Source: a virus. From it: a DNA stretch of 31,005 bases. Positions 16,036-24,042 of this stretch are shown here, piece by piece. The stretch covers positions 1 to 31,005 of the IMG/VR virus record IMGVR_UViG_3300025684_000003. One strand, 5' to 3'. A program made the translations under genes and the position numbers. A model generated the notes under the pieces. It worked only from the letters and a program-made list of their open reading frames with translations. It was not told the DNA's origin and made no database searches. Each line of letters starts with the position of its first letter. The stretch's first letter is position 1.

Positions 16036-16050
16036 CGTATATAGTAATAA
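16036..16050 (+). promoter_or_regulatory. Partial late motif before scaffold gene
   Basis: CGTATATAGTAATAA shares CGTATATA with the motifs at 7198 and 18564 and lies 14 bases before the scaffold ATG (16065), in an A/T-rich gap of 53 bases. Here the spacing to the ATG is longer than in the other copies, which would suit a promoter better than a ribosome-binding element. Confidence 0.35.
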
Positions 16051-16064
16051 TAAATAAAATAAAA

Positions 16065-16670
16065 ATGAAAGAACAAGTAAACGAGCTACTTCGTAAAATA
16101 GGTTTGAAAGCCGTAGAAGTAAAGCTAGAACAAATTTTGACAGCTGACGGACAAGCAGCTTTAGAAGCTGAAGCATTCGAAGCGGGGCAGCCTGTATTTA
16201 TCGTTAATGAGGACGAGCGTATTCCTTTACCTGTAGGAGAGTACGAAATGGCAGAAGACATGATTCTTAAAATTGAGGAAGAGGGAATTATTGCTTCTTT
16301 TGAGCCTAAGATGGAAGAGGTAGAAGAGGAAGCACCTGTACAAGAAGAAGAGGTAGCTGCTAGCGAAGAGCCAACTGCTACACCTGTAGCTAAGAAAGTA
16401 GTGGAATCAGTATCTAAAGAAACTTATTTCTCAGCTGAGGATAGAGAATCTTTAATTACTGAATTGAAAGCGCAAATTTTAGCTGAACTATCTACTGAAA
16501 AAGTAGAACAAAAAGAAGAAAGTTTTGTTCAAGGTCGCGCTGAGCAATTTGTTGAGTTGGCCAAGCCTATTCAGCATAACCCTGAGAACGTACAACCTAG
16601 AGAACAGATTTCTTTTAACAAAAAAGAGCAGTCTTTGAAGTCTATGGTTTACGACTTAATTAGTAAATAA
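16065..16670 (+). CDS. Capsid scaffolding protein (probable)
   Basis: A 201-aa, very acidic protein directly before the major capsid gene, the usual place for a scaffold. The N-terminal 90 residues look like a small folded domain, about 85-125 is a Glu/Ala/Pro-rich linker, and the C-terminal helix ends in a basic, aromatic patch (NKKEQSLKSMVYDLISK) of the kind that contacts capsid protein. It is separate from the protease gene, as in phages with a distinct scaffold. Confidence 0.65.
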   Translation: MKEQVNELLRKIGLKAVEVKLEQILTADGQAALEAEAFEAGQPVFIVNEDERIPLPVGEYEMAEDMILKIEEEGIIASFEPKMEEVEEEAPVQEEEVAASEEPTATPVAKKVVESVSKETYFSAEDRESLITELKAQILAELSTEKVEQKEESFVQGRAEQFVELAKPIQHNPENVQPREQISFNKKEQSLKSMVYDLISK

Positions 16671-16690
16671 TAATTTTTAAATAAATAACA

Positions 16691-17647
16691 ATGGCAACAA
16701 CAACTTCAATCACTACTACTTATGCGGGAGAGTTCGCGGGTAAGTATGTAGCTGCTGCGCTTTTACCAGCACCAACAATTGCTAACAACCTTATTACGGT
16801 TAAGCAAAACGTAAAGTACAAAGAAGTACTTAAAAGAGTAGGTATTAACGATATCGTAAAAGACGGTTCTTGCGACTTCGACCCTACGTCTACTTTGACT
16901 CTTACAGAGCGTATCTTAGAGCCAAAAGATTTACAAATTAACCTTTCTTTGTGTAAAGCGGATTTCCGTTCTGACTGGGAAGCTATCGAAATGGGTTACT
17001 CTGCATTCGATAACCTACCTAAGAACTTCGCGGATTTCTTAATCGCTCACGTAGCGGAAAAGTCTGCAGCACGTAACGAGCTTTCTATTTGGCAAGGAGA
17101 CAAAACTGTAACAGGACAGTTTGACGGTTTTGAAACTTTGTTAGCACTTGACGCTGAATTACCAGCTGCTCAAGAAGTAACAGGAACTACAGTAGATGCT
17201 ATAAACGTAGTTACTGAGTTAGGTAAAGTTATCGACGCAATGCCTGACACTCTTTACGGACGTGAAGACTTGAGACTTTATGTATCTAACAACATCTTCA
17301 AAGCGTATGTACGTGCTTTAGGTGGATACGGTGCTGCTGGTCTTGGTTCTAACGGTTTCGAAGGTAAAGGTAACATGTGGTACACTACAGGAGGAGCTTT
17401 ATACTTCGACGGTATTCCTGTTGTAATGTGTCCGGGTATGTCTTCTGACACTGCTATCCTTTCAACTATCGACAATTTGTACTTCGGTACTGGTTTGCTT
17501 TCAGACCACCAAGAAGTTAAAGTCTTAGATATGGCAGATTTGGACGGTTCGCAGAATTGTCGCGTAATTATGCGTTTTACGGCTGCTGTAAACTATGCTT
17601 TCGCTGCGGACTGTGTCACTTACGGAATCGTTAACGCCGCGAATTAA
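16691..17647 (+). CDS. Major capsid protein
   Basis: A 318-aa protein with features of HK97-fold capsid proteins of Bacteroidetes phages: an N-terminal stretch YAGEFAGKYVAAALL, then LTERILEPKDLQINLSLCK (about 76-94), FLIAHVAEKSAARNELSIW near 120-138, and a C-terminal P-domain/A-domain pattern ending in NYAFAADCVTYGIVN. Codon use is distinct from its neighbours, with more C-ending codons (TTC, AAC, GGT), fitting very high expression. It has a strong terminator after it and a scaffold gene before it. The N terminus may be cut by the XkdF-like protease, but no cleavage site is obvious. Confidence 0.85.
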   Translation: MATTTSITTTYAGEFAGKYVAAALLPAPTIANNLITVKQNVKYKEVLKRVGINDIVKDGSCDFDPTSTLTLTERILEPKDLQINLSLCKADFRSDWEAIEMGYSAFDNLPKNFADFLIAHVAEKSAARNELSIWQGDKTVTGQFDGFETLLALDAELPAAQEVTGTTVDAINVVTELGKVIDAMPDTLYGREDLRLYVSNNIFKAYVRALGGYGAAGLGSNGFEGKGNMWYTTGGALYFDGIPVVMCPGMSSDTAILSTIDNLYFGTGLLSDHQEVKVLDMADLDGSQNCRVIMRFTAAVNYAFAADCVTYGIVNAAN

Positions 17648-17671
17648 TAATTGAATTACTAACTTTTAAAG

Positions 17672-17697
17672 GGGTGGGTATACGCCCGCCCTTTTTT
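17672..17697 (+). terminator. Strong terminator after major capsid gene
   Basis: GGGTGGG (17672-17678) pairs with CCCGCCC (17685-17691), 7 bp with one G-T pair, loop TATACG, followed by six T's. It would set the capsid mRNA end, or partly separate capsid from downstream expression. Confidence 0.9.
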
Positions 17698-17711
17698 ATA
17701 ATACTTAAGAT

Positions 17712-18275
17712 ATGGCATGTGATATCGGATTCGGGCGCTTAGAGCCTTGCAAAGACCAAGTAGGTGGATTAGACGCAGTTTATTTCATCAATTATGATGA
17801 TTTACCAGCAGACCAAATTACCCTTGACGTAGATAGCCAAGTTACAGCAGTAGGGGGAACACCTACAGCATACAAATACGAGATTAAAGGAACGTCTAGC
17901 CTAGAGAGTGCTATTAACTCTTCACGTGAAAACGGTACTGCTTTCTTTGACCAAGTGTTAAGCTTAGCATTAAAGAAGCAAGACTTAGCAACGCACAAAG
18001 AGGTAAAGCTTTTAGCATACGGACGTCCTAAAGTTATCGTAAGAGACAATAACAATAACTTCTTTTTAGTAGGTTATGAGCATGGAGCAGACGTTAACGG
18101 AGGCTCTATTGTTACAGGTGCTGCTTTTGGAGACATGAGCGGTTATAACTTGACTTTTCAAGCAATGGAGAAACTACCTCCTTTGTTTATGAATGCAAGC
18201 TCAGACCAAACTTTAGCAGATTTAGGGATGAATGTTCAGTTAGGAGACGGCACAACGGTAACGCCTACGCCTTAA
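17712..18275 (+). CDS. Probable major tail tube protein
   Basis: A 187-aa protein standing alone between two strong terminators, a layout typical of a highly expressed virion protein. It begins ACDIGFGRLEPCKDQVGG, includes a beta-rich core (YKYEIKGTSSLESAINSSREN; quoted in part) and ends in a short TTVTPTP tail. I recall related proteins in flavobacterial phages annotated as structural, likely tail tube. The predicted fold (a beta sandwich with one helix) fits a tube protein; no tube gene is found elsewhere in the genome, which supports this by exclusion. Confidence 0.6.
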   Translation: MACDIGFGRLEPCKDQVGGLDAVYFINYDDLPADQITLDVDSQVTAVGGTPTAYKYEIKGTSSLESAINSSRENGTAFFDQVLSLALKKQDLATHKEVKLLAYGRPKVIVRDNNNNFFLVGYEHGADVNGGSIVTGAAFGDMSGYNLTFQAMEKLPPLFMNASSDQTLADLGMNVQLGDGTTVTPTP

Positions 18276-18301
18276 TTTTTCATAGTTTAATTGTTTATTA
18301 G

Positions 18302-18328
18302 GGGCAGCTTTCGGGTTGCCCTTTTTTT
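18302..18328 (+). terminator. Strong terminator after tail tube gene
   Basis: GGGCAGC (18302-18308) pairs with GTTGCCC (18315-18321), 7 bp with one G-T pair and loop TTTCGG, followed by seven T's. With the terminator at 17672-17697 it isolates the 187-aa gene as a discrete unit. Confidence 0.9.
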
Positions 18329-18363
18329 ATTTTGATTAAAATATAGTCAATAAATTTAGTGTT

Positions 18364-18393
18364 TTGATTAAGAACTTGGAACGCTTGAATTTG
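18364..18393 (+). promoter_or_regulatory. Weak promoter in the long gap before portal genes
   Basis: TTG at 18364-18366, 19 bp, then TGAATTTG at 18386-18393, one mismatch from TAnnTTTG. The 300-base stretch 18276-18575 has no gene. It holds a terminator, this element, three AGCCTA copies (18467, 18481, 18527), the palindrome TTTTAATTAAAA (18502-18513) and the late-type motif at 18564. Transcripts from here would have a leader of about 175 bases. Confidence 0.3.
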
Positions 18394-18563
18394 CATTTTA
18401 AAGGGCTATTTACGCACTTTGTACTTTCTATAGTATACTGATATTAAAAAAACGAGAAACGAAGAAAGCCTATAAACACTAGCCTACAGAAGCAAAGTTA
18501 TTTTTAATTAAAATTATTTTTAGACAAGCCTAAATTCATAAAAAGAACAAAATTAGACTTTTT

Positions 18564-18578
18564 CGTATATAAGTTATG
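18564..18578 (+). promoter_or_regulatory. Shared late-gene start motif, copy 3
   Basis: CGTATATAAGTTATG ending in the ATG of the gene at 18576; it differs from the copy at 7198 at one position and from that at 14472 at one. It follows the longest gene-free stretch in the genome, so it probably marks a transcription-unit start. Confidence 0.45.
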
Positions 18579-18905
18579 ATAATACTAGAAGAGACAGGAA
18601 CGACTCAAACTTTTAAAATAGTGCCTCGTGAATTAGTCGCGGACAGCATGGTAATTTTAAACGAGCTTACGGACGTTTCAGAGACTTACGCAATTACGCC
18701 AACAGTAGACAGATATTATTTAGTAATAGATGAGATACTTAATTTGAAAGAGGGTAACTTCTATACATTAGAGGTAAAGAACGGCAGCGAGATAGTTTAC
18801 AAGGGTAAGATTTTCTGTACTAACCAAAGTATAAGTACTTACTCAGTAAATACTAACGAATACACAAGCTATAGCAGCACAAACGACTACGTTACTTATG
18901 AGTGA
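18576..18905 (+). CDS. Conserved structural-type hypothetical protein
   Basis: A 109-aa beta-rich protein (TFKIVPREL, then ILNELTDVSETYAITPTVD, YYLVIDEILNL, TLEVKNGSEIVYKGKIFCTN) of a kind I know from flavobacterial phages, with the closing pattern YSVNTNEYTSY. It overlaps the portal gene by 8 bases. The regular short strands suggest an Ig-like or fibre-associated fold. Function unknown; it may be a minor virion protein next to portal. Confidence 0.65.
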   Translation: MIILEETGTTQTFKIVPRELVADSMVILNELTDVSETYAITPTVDRYYLVIDEILNLKEGNFYTLEVKNGSEIVYKGKIFCTNQSISTYSVNTNEYTSYSSTNDYVTYE

Positions 18906-20652
18906 TATTAAAATACTTAATTTGGCAGCTTATGAGCAGCCTGAGATAAAAGAGGACACCCGTAACGAGTGGGTAGAATACGGAGAAGCTAACGACTACT
19001 ATAACTTCTTAATAGCCCGTTCTAGAAAGTCTACGACTAACAGCGCGGTAATAAATAATATTTCGCGTTTAATTTATGGTCGCGGTCTTCATGCTATGGA
19101 TGCTGCTAGAAAGCCGTCGCAATATGCTGCTATGCGTTCTATATTTAGTGCTGAATGTTTACGTAAGGTGATTAAAGAGCTTAAGATGTTAGGAGCTGGA
19201 CACTTTCAAGTACATTACGACGAGAAACATACTAAAGTTATTAAGGCTTACCATATACCTACTAACTTAATTAGACCTGAGAAGTGCAACGAAGACGGAG
19301 ATGTAGAAGGGTATTACTATTCTGACAACTGGGAGGACACTAGAAAATTCGCTCCTAAACGTATTCCCGCTTTTGGTACTTCAAAAGAAAAGATAGAGAT
19401 ACTATGTATTAAAGATTACGCTGTAGGGGTTAAGTACTTCGGGGAAATAGACTACCTAGCTGCTGTACCTTATGCAATACTAGAGGAGGAGATAAGCGAC
19501 TATTTAATAAACGAGGTACAAAACGGCTTTAGCGGTACTAAGGTAGTTAATTTTAACAACGGAGTGCCTGACCAAGAGAAGCAAGAGGAGGTAAGTAGAA
19601 AGGTATTAAACAAGCTTACAGGCTCAAGAGGACAAAAAGTTATAGTAGCTTTTAACAACAACGCAGAAAGCAAAACAACGGTAGACGATATACCTTTGAA
19701 CGATGCACCTCAGCACTACGAATATCTAAGCAAAGAAGCAGAGCAAAAGATATTAACAGGACACACAGTAACTTCTCCTATGTTAGTAGGTATTGTTACC
19801 GATAACCAAGGATTCAGCTCAAACGCAGACGAGATAGAAGTAGCAGCTAGATATTTTTACAACGCTACTATACAGCCGTTCCAAGAGTTAATGACTGACG
19901 CTATAGATAAGATTCTAGCGTTTAACGGTATTTCTTTAGACCTTTACTTCAGAAGATTAAACTTACTCGAAGAGATAGAAATTAAAGAACAGGAAGAGGA
20001 GCAAGCAGCAGAGCAGCAGTTAAGTAGAATTACAGACGACCAAGGCGAAGCACTTTTAGAAGTACTAGACGGGGAGACAATAGACGAAGACTGGGAGCTA
20101 GTAGATAGCCGAGAATACTCAGAGGAGAATGAAAGCGTAGAGACTTGGGCTAACAAGTTGATTAAAGAGAAAAAGACGGTACTACAAAAGTTAAGCGACT
20201 TTATTAAAAGCGAGCCGTCACGTTCTAGCAACTTAGATAAATCTGTTTATAAGGTACGCTACGAATACGCGGAAAAATACTCAAGTTCAGAAAGTAGAGG
20301 TTTTTGTGCTAAAATGATGCAAAGAACAGCCAGCGGAGTAGTATACAGATTAGAGGATATAGATAAGGCAAGTAGAGCGGGCGTTAATCAATCTTTTGGA
20401 CACAAGGGAGAGCCGTACGACTTGTTTAAGTATAAAGGCGGGGTTAACTGCGGACACTTTTGGCAAGAGAATTTATACCGATTGAAAAAGAAAACAGACG
20501 GCACTTATTATAAAGATAAAGCATTAAGCAGCTCTGAGGAGGTTGCTAGTATTCCTAAAAGCTACAGCCCTAAACCTTGGGGAAGCGCAGAAAGCAAGAT
20601 AGCTCCTAAAGATATGCCTAACAACGGACACCACCCAAATTATAAAGGATAA
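18898..20652 (+). CDS. Portal protein with extra C-terminal domain
   Basis: A 584-aa protein. Residues 1-370 match the portal pattern seen in Bacteroidetes phages: the clip and stem region with GRGLHAMDAARKPSQ, a central HIPTNLIRPEKC block, and SPMLVGIVTDNQGFSSNADE near 298-317, the typical portal signature before a helical crown. A Glu-rich linker follows (about 360-375). The C terminus, about 440-584, is an additional domain with KVRYEYAEKYSSSESRGFC, then GGVNCGHFWQENLYR, a Cys/His signature I have seen at the end of portal or MuF-like proteins. It forms the DNA entrance of the head; the role of the C-terminal domain is unknown. It overlaps the connector gene by a single base (TAATG). Confidence 0.75.
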   Translation: MSDIKILNLAAYEQPEIKEDTRNEWVEYGEANDYYNFLIARSRKSTTNSAVINNISRLIYGRGLHAMDAARKPSQYAAMRSIFSAECLRKVIKELKMLGAGHFQVHYDEKHTKVIKAYHIPTNLIRPEKCNEDGDVEGYYYSDNWEDTRKFAPKRIPAFGTSKEKIEILCIKDYAVGVKYFGEIDYLAAVPYAILEEEISDYLINEVQNGFSGTKVVNFNNGVPDQEKQEEVSRKVLNKLTGSRGQKVIVAFNNNAESKTTVDDIPLNDAPQHYEYLSKEAEQKILTGHTVTSPMLVGIVTDNQGFSSNADEIEVAARYFYNATIQPFQELMTDAIDKILAFNGISLDLYFRRLNLLEEIEIKEQEEEQAAEQQLSRITDDQGEALLEVLDGETIDEDWELVDSREYSEENESVETWANKLIKEKKTVLQKLSDFIKSEPSRSSNLDKSVYKVRYEYAEKYSSSESRGFCAKMMQRTASGVVYRLEDIDKASRAGVNQSFGHKGEPYDLFKYKGGVNCGHFWQENLYRLKKKTDGTYYKDKALSSSEEVASIPKSYSPKPWGSAESKIAPKDMPNNGHHPNYKG

Positions 20653-21164
20653 TGGCAAAAGCACTTTTAATAACGAGAGACGATATAGTAAAAAAGACTG
20701 CGTTAAATGGTAACGTAGATGTAGACTTGTTTATTCAGTTTGTAAACATAGCACAGGACACTCATCTCCAAAACTATTTAGGTACTGACTTACTCGAAAA
20801 GATACAAGCTTTAATAGTAGCGGGAACATTAGACGACGTTGGAAACGCGGACTATAAAGCCCTATTATTAGACTACGTTAAAAGTATGCTTATTCACTGG
20901 GCAATGGTCGAGTATTTACCTTTCGCAAGCTACACAATAGCGAACAAGGGAATGTATAAGCACGGCTCAGAAAACAGCGAAACAGTAAGTAAAAACGAGG
21001 TAGACTTTTTAATAGAAAAGCAGAGAAACATAGCACAGCACTATACACGGAGATTTATAGATTATATGAGTTTTAATCAAAGTAAGTTCCCTGAGTATTA
21101 TAGTAATAGTAACGGAGATATGTACCCTAGTAGCGAAAGCGACTTTGGGGGCTGGGTAATATAG
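20652..21164 (+). CDS. Head-tail connector (DUF6712-like)
   Basis: A 170-aa protein resembling the DUF6712 family, regarded as head-tail adaptors. The helical first part (DVDLFIQFVNIAQDTHLQNYLGTDLLEKI, quoted in part) followed by a YLPFASYTIANKGMYKHGSEN segment and a second helix pair (FLIEKQRNIAQHYTRRFIDYM) fits a gp6-like adaptor. It overlaps the portal stop by one base. It ends the head cluster. Confidence 0.75.
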   Translation: MAKALLITRDDIVKKTALNGNVDVDLFIQFVNIAQDTHLQNYLGTDLLEKIQALIVAGTLDDVGNADYKALLLDYVKSMLIHWAMVEYLPFASYTIANKGMYKHGSENSETVSKNEVDFLIEKQRNIAQHYTRRFIDYMSFNQSKFPEYYSNSNGDMYPSSESDFGGWVI

Positions 21165-21168
21165 ATTT

Positions 21169-21258
21169 ATGAAGAGATACGAGCCAAAACAGACGAACGT
21201 AATTAAGTTAAAGAAGTACATTAAAAAGCTAAATAATGGCAGACAGCAGAATAAGTAA
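21169..21258 (+). CDS. Tiny basic ORF (29 aa)
   Basis: ATG-started frame of 29 codons: KRYEPKQTNVIKLKKYIKKL then NNGRQQNK. It starts four bases after the connector stop and overlaps the next gene by 23 bases. I recall similar very short Lys-rich frames at this position in flavobacterial phages, which is the main reason to list it. Nothing else supports translation. Confidence 0.4.
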   Translation: MKRYEPKQTNVIKLKKYIKKLNNGRQQNK

Positions 21259-21727
21259 TTTAACAGCAGCAACTAACGCAAGCTCAGGAGATGAGTTCGT
21301 ATTGGTACAGAGCGGAGTTACTAAAAAGATAGACTTCGACGAGTTAGTAGGGGCGTTTCCCGCTGAGTTAGTTATAGCCTGTTCAGATGAGACTACAGAC
21401 CTAACTACAGGTACTGCTAAGGTGACTTTTAGAATGCCTTACAAAATGCGAGTAGAAGAGGTTAGAGCAAATGTAAATACAGCTCCTGTAGGTAGCACGT
21501 TAGACGTAGATATTAACAACGGAGGGGCTTCTATATTAAGCACTATTATAACTATTGACGCAAGCGAGAAAACAAGCACAACAGCAGCTACGCCTCCTGT
21601 TATTAACGTATTAAGCGCAGTTATATTAGACGATGCGGAAATAACTATAGATATAGACCAAGTAGGAAGTACAACAGCGGGCAAAGGGCTTAAAGTAGTA
21701 ATAATAGGAAGAAGAGTATTAACATAA
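21236..21727 (+). CDS. Fibre/appendage protein
   Basis: A 163-aa protein that opens with RISNLTAATNASSGDEFVLV, an N-terminal phrase common in phage fibre and appendage proteins. Residues 45-163 are beta strands with a regular alternation of Val/Ile/Thr, ending IIGRRVLT, resembling compact fibre heads. It starts the fibre cluster, ten bases before the next gene. It may attach to the tail tip or head surface. Confidence 0.6.
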   Translation: MADSRISNLTAATNASSGDEFVLVQSGVTKKIDFDELVGAFPAELVIACSDETTDLTTGTAKVTFRMPYKMRVEEVRANVNTAPVGSTLDVDINNGGASILSTIITIDASEKTSTTAATPPVINVLSAVILDDAEITIDIDQVGSTTAGKGLKVVIIGRRVLT

Positions 21728-21737
21728 CATAAAAAAG

Positions 21738-22007
21738 ATGCAATTTAAAACAGAAGAGATTATAAGCGGTTTACAAGGTACTAAAGTAGTAAACGACGCT
21801 ACAGAGTTAACTCAGAACTTCGACACTATTGTAACTTTAGAGGATACAGTTTTTACTTCTATTAAGATAGGAGGAATTGACGTAAAAGACGAGTATGTAA
21901 CAACGCCAGCAAATGCAGTTAAGGCGGGTGCAATTATTCGACCTACACAAAACCAAGTATTCTCAGGAGTTCAGTTAACTAGCGGAAGCGTAGCAATAGT
22001 ATTATAA
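21738..22007 (+). CDS. Small structural protein (89 aa)
   Basis: An 89-aa beta-type protein with the order TELTQNFDTIVTLEDTVF, then IKIGGIDVKDEYVTT, and a C-terminal VQLTSGSVAIVL. It looks like a fibre-base or decoration domain. It lies between the fibre protein and the putative receptor-binding protein, 10 bases and 1 base away. The role is inferred from neighbours. Confidence 0.6.
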   Translation: MQFKTEEIISGLQGTKVVNDATELTQNFDTIVTLEDTVFTSIKIGGIDVKDEYVTTPANAVKAGAIIRPTQNQVFSGVQLTSGSVAIVL

Positions 22008-22008
22008 G

Positions 22009-22818
22009 ATGTACACTTACGGAAATATGTATTTAATAAATAGTTATAAGTTTGGAGGAGGAGCGCCTCCACCAATAGACCCTGACGCACAAGCGTTTTT
22101 AACTGCGGCAGCAATAACTGACCCGACTATTACAAGCGCAATAGATACGTTAGTTGTGCAATTAAAAGCAGATAGTATTTGGACTAAAATGAAAGCTATT
22201 TATCCATTTGTAGGCGGTACAGCGGCAAGTCATAAATTTAACTTAAAAGACCCACAAGATACTGATGCAGCATTTAGGTTAGTGTTTAATGGTGGTTGGA
22301 CGCACTCAGCTAATGGTGCTTTGCCTAATGGAACTAATGGATGGGCTAATACTTATTTAGTCCCTTTGTCAATATTAACGGAATCAAGTAAACATCTATC
22401 ATTTTATTTAAGAAGTGACAATACACCTATAAATGTTGACCCAGTTGATATGGGTTCATTTAGCAGTGGTGGAGGAAAAGACTTTTTATTATCAAAAAGA
22501 ACTGCCCAAATAGGAATGCTTAGTAATATTTTGGTTTCAAACACACAAACAGAACCAAGAGGATTATCTTTAATTACAAGAACAGGAACTACTAATAAAT
22601 TATTTAAAGGGAATAATTTAGTTAATGTTGTTTCTGGAACTGGGATTAGCGCTCCTTTTAATGTATATATTGGAGCGTTAAATTTAGCCGCTCCTTATGG
22701 CTATACAAATAATGAATTTGCATTCGCTTCAATAGGTGACGGACTTACAGACACAGAAGAATCAAACCTATACACAGCGGCACAAAATTTCAACACAACT
22801 TTAGCTAGACAAATATGA
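22009..22818 (+). CDS. Receptor-binding protein candidate
   Basis: A 269-aa protein. The N terminus (YTYGNMYLINSYKFGGGAP) is a likely attachment sequence; residues 27-100 contain a phrase common in Bacteroidetes phage fibres (FLTAAAITDPTITSAID, then WTKMKAIYPFVGGTAASHKF and NLKDPQDTDAAFRLVFNGGW). The rest resembles a lectin-type beta sandwich. Codon use changes near base 22160: CCA, TCA and AGA rise, and the DNA becomes more A/T-rich than in flanking genes, which suggests exchange of the receptor-binding part between phages. It overlaps the next gene by ATGA. Confidence 0.65.
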   Translation: MYTYGNMYLINSYKFGGGAPPPIDPDAQAFLTAAAITDPTITSAIDTLVVQLKADSIWTKMKAIYPFVGGTAASHKFNLKDPQDTDAAFRLVFNGGWTHSANGALPNGTNGWANTYLVPLSILTESSKHLSFYLRSDNTPINVDPVDMGSFSSGGGKDFLLSKRTAQIGMLSNILVSNTQTEPRGLSLITRTGTTNKLFKGNNLVNVVSGTGISAPFNVYIGALNLAAPYGYTNNEFAFASIGDGLTDTEESNLYTAAQNFNTTLARQI

Positions 22819-23036
22819 TACAAGTAGGACTTTTAACAGAATTACAAAAAGATGAGTTAGTAGGGCAACTATACGCACCTGATAGCTATTTTAACCCTAT
22901 TCAAGACATTAACGATAATTGGGTAATATCACAGGAAGAAATGTATAACAATGAAAACGAGTTAGTAGCATGGGTTAAAGATTTACCTTTAATTGAATAC
23001 GTGCCTAAGCCATCACCTTTACCACCGACTGAATAA
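22815..23036 (+). CDS. Small protein after receptor-binding gene (73 aa)
   Basis: A 73-aa acidic protein ending in KPSPLPPTE. The block VGQLYAPDSYFNPIQDINDN, then VISQEEMYNN resembles short proteins placed after fibre genes in flavobacterial phages, possibly fibre assembly factors. Coupled on both sides: ATGA with the receptor-binding gene and TAATG with the holin. Function is not known. Confidence 0.65.
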   Translation: MIQVGLLTELQKDELVGQLYAPDSYFNPIQDINDNWVISQEEMYNNENELVAWVKDLPLIEYVPKPSPLPPTE

Positions 23037-23473
23037 TGAAGACTAGCACTTTTATAGGGTATATACTAACGAGCTTAGCGGTATTTTTAACCCCGATAGC
23101 TCCGTTAATGGTCGTAGTAGCTTTAGCAATAGTTATAGACACGTTTCTAGGCTTATACAAGGCGTATAGAACTAAGCAGACTATAACAAGTCACAAATTA
23201 AGTAGGGTAGCTTTTAAAGTGCTTTTCTATGAGTTATTGATAGTTATATTGTACCCTATAGATGTTTATATAATGAACGGGAGTATATACGGAATAAGCC
23301 ATTTATTGACTAAGGGAGCTTGTTTGTTACTCGTTTTTATAGAGGCTTTAAGCGTAGACGAAAACATAAGAGCTATAAATAAAGATAAAGGCGCGGAGTT
23401 TTATTTTAAAAAATTACTACATTTGATTCGTAAAGGCAAAGAAGCCATTACAGATATGAAGAAAAAACTATGA
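23036..23473 (+). CDS. Phage holin (holin_4-like)
   Basis: A 145-aa membrane protein. Hydrophobic stretches at about 5-20, 22-38, 55-78 and 83-100 suggest up to four membrane segments, and the IDTFLGLYKAYRTKQ phrase after the second is characteristic of the phage_holin_4-type family (D-T-x-x-G). The C terminus is basic. It starts the lysis cassette, overlapping the gene before by one base and the amidase by four. It would make the inner-membrane holes that let the endolysin out. Confidence 0.75.
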   Translation: MKTSTFIGYILTSLAVFLTPIAPLMVVVALAIVIDTFLGLYKAYRTKQTITSHKLSRVAFKVLFYELLIVILYPIDVYIMNGSIYGISHLLTKGACLLLVFIEALSVDENIRAINKDKGAEFYFKKLLHLIRKGKEAITDMKKKL

Positions 23474-24042
23474 GAATAGGCATAGACTGCGGACATGGTG
23501 GACTAGACGAAAACGGAAACTATGTAACAGCGGGAAAACGCTCTCCTCACCCTGTAGATGGCAAATGGTTCTACGAGGGAGTAAATAACAGAAAGTACGG
23601 TATTGAGTACGCTCAAGTTCTTGAGAAGTTTGGACACGAAGTAGTGTTTATTACAGACCCTTACGACTATAAAGACGTGCCTCTTTCGACTAGGGTAACT
23701 ATTGCTAACTCTAAGGATTTAGATTTACTCGTTTCTGTACACTCAAACGCTGCTAACAATACTAACGCGAGAGGTTACGAAGTATTCACTTCTGAGGGAA
23801 GCGGTTACATAAGCAACAAGGCAGCCGACAACTGGGTAAAAGAGATGAGCGAGACTTTCCCCGAGCTACGCAACCGAGGACACAAAAAAGCAAACTTTGC
23901 AATTATAAAAAGGACTAACTGCCCCGCTATATTATTAGAGCTAGAATTTCACACTAACGATGAAGCGGTAAGGTTATTAAGAAGCTGGGAGTTTCGTTTT
24001 AAAACAGCGTTAGTATTAGCACGAACAATAAACAATTTATGA
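23470..24042 (+). CDS. N-acetylmuramoyl-L-alanine amidase endolysin
   Basis: A 190-aa Amidase_3-type zinc amidase. Zinc ligands are H9 (DCGHGG), E36 (YEGVNN) and H91 (VSVHSN); the catalytic Glu is E157 in PAILLELEFHTN. The usual Gly two residues after that Glu (VGF in many relatives) is Glu here. The protein is only the catalytic domain, with no wall-binding repeats and no signal peptide, so it depends on the holin. Coupled by ATGA to holin and to the next gene. Confidence 0.9.
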   Translation: MRIGIDCGHGGLDENGNYVTAGKRSPHPVDGKWFYEGVNNRKYGIEYAQVLEKFGHEVVFITDPYDYKDVPLSTRVTIANSKDLDLLVSVHSNAANNTNARGYEVFTSEGSGYISNKAADNWVKEMSETFPELRNRGHKKANFAIIKRTNCPAILLELEFHTNDEAVRLLRSWEFRFKTALVLARTINNL

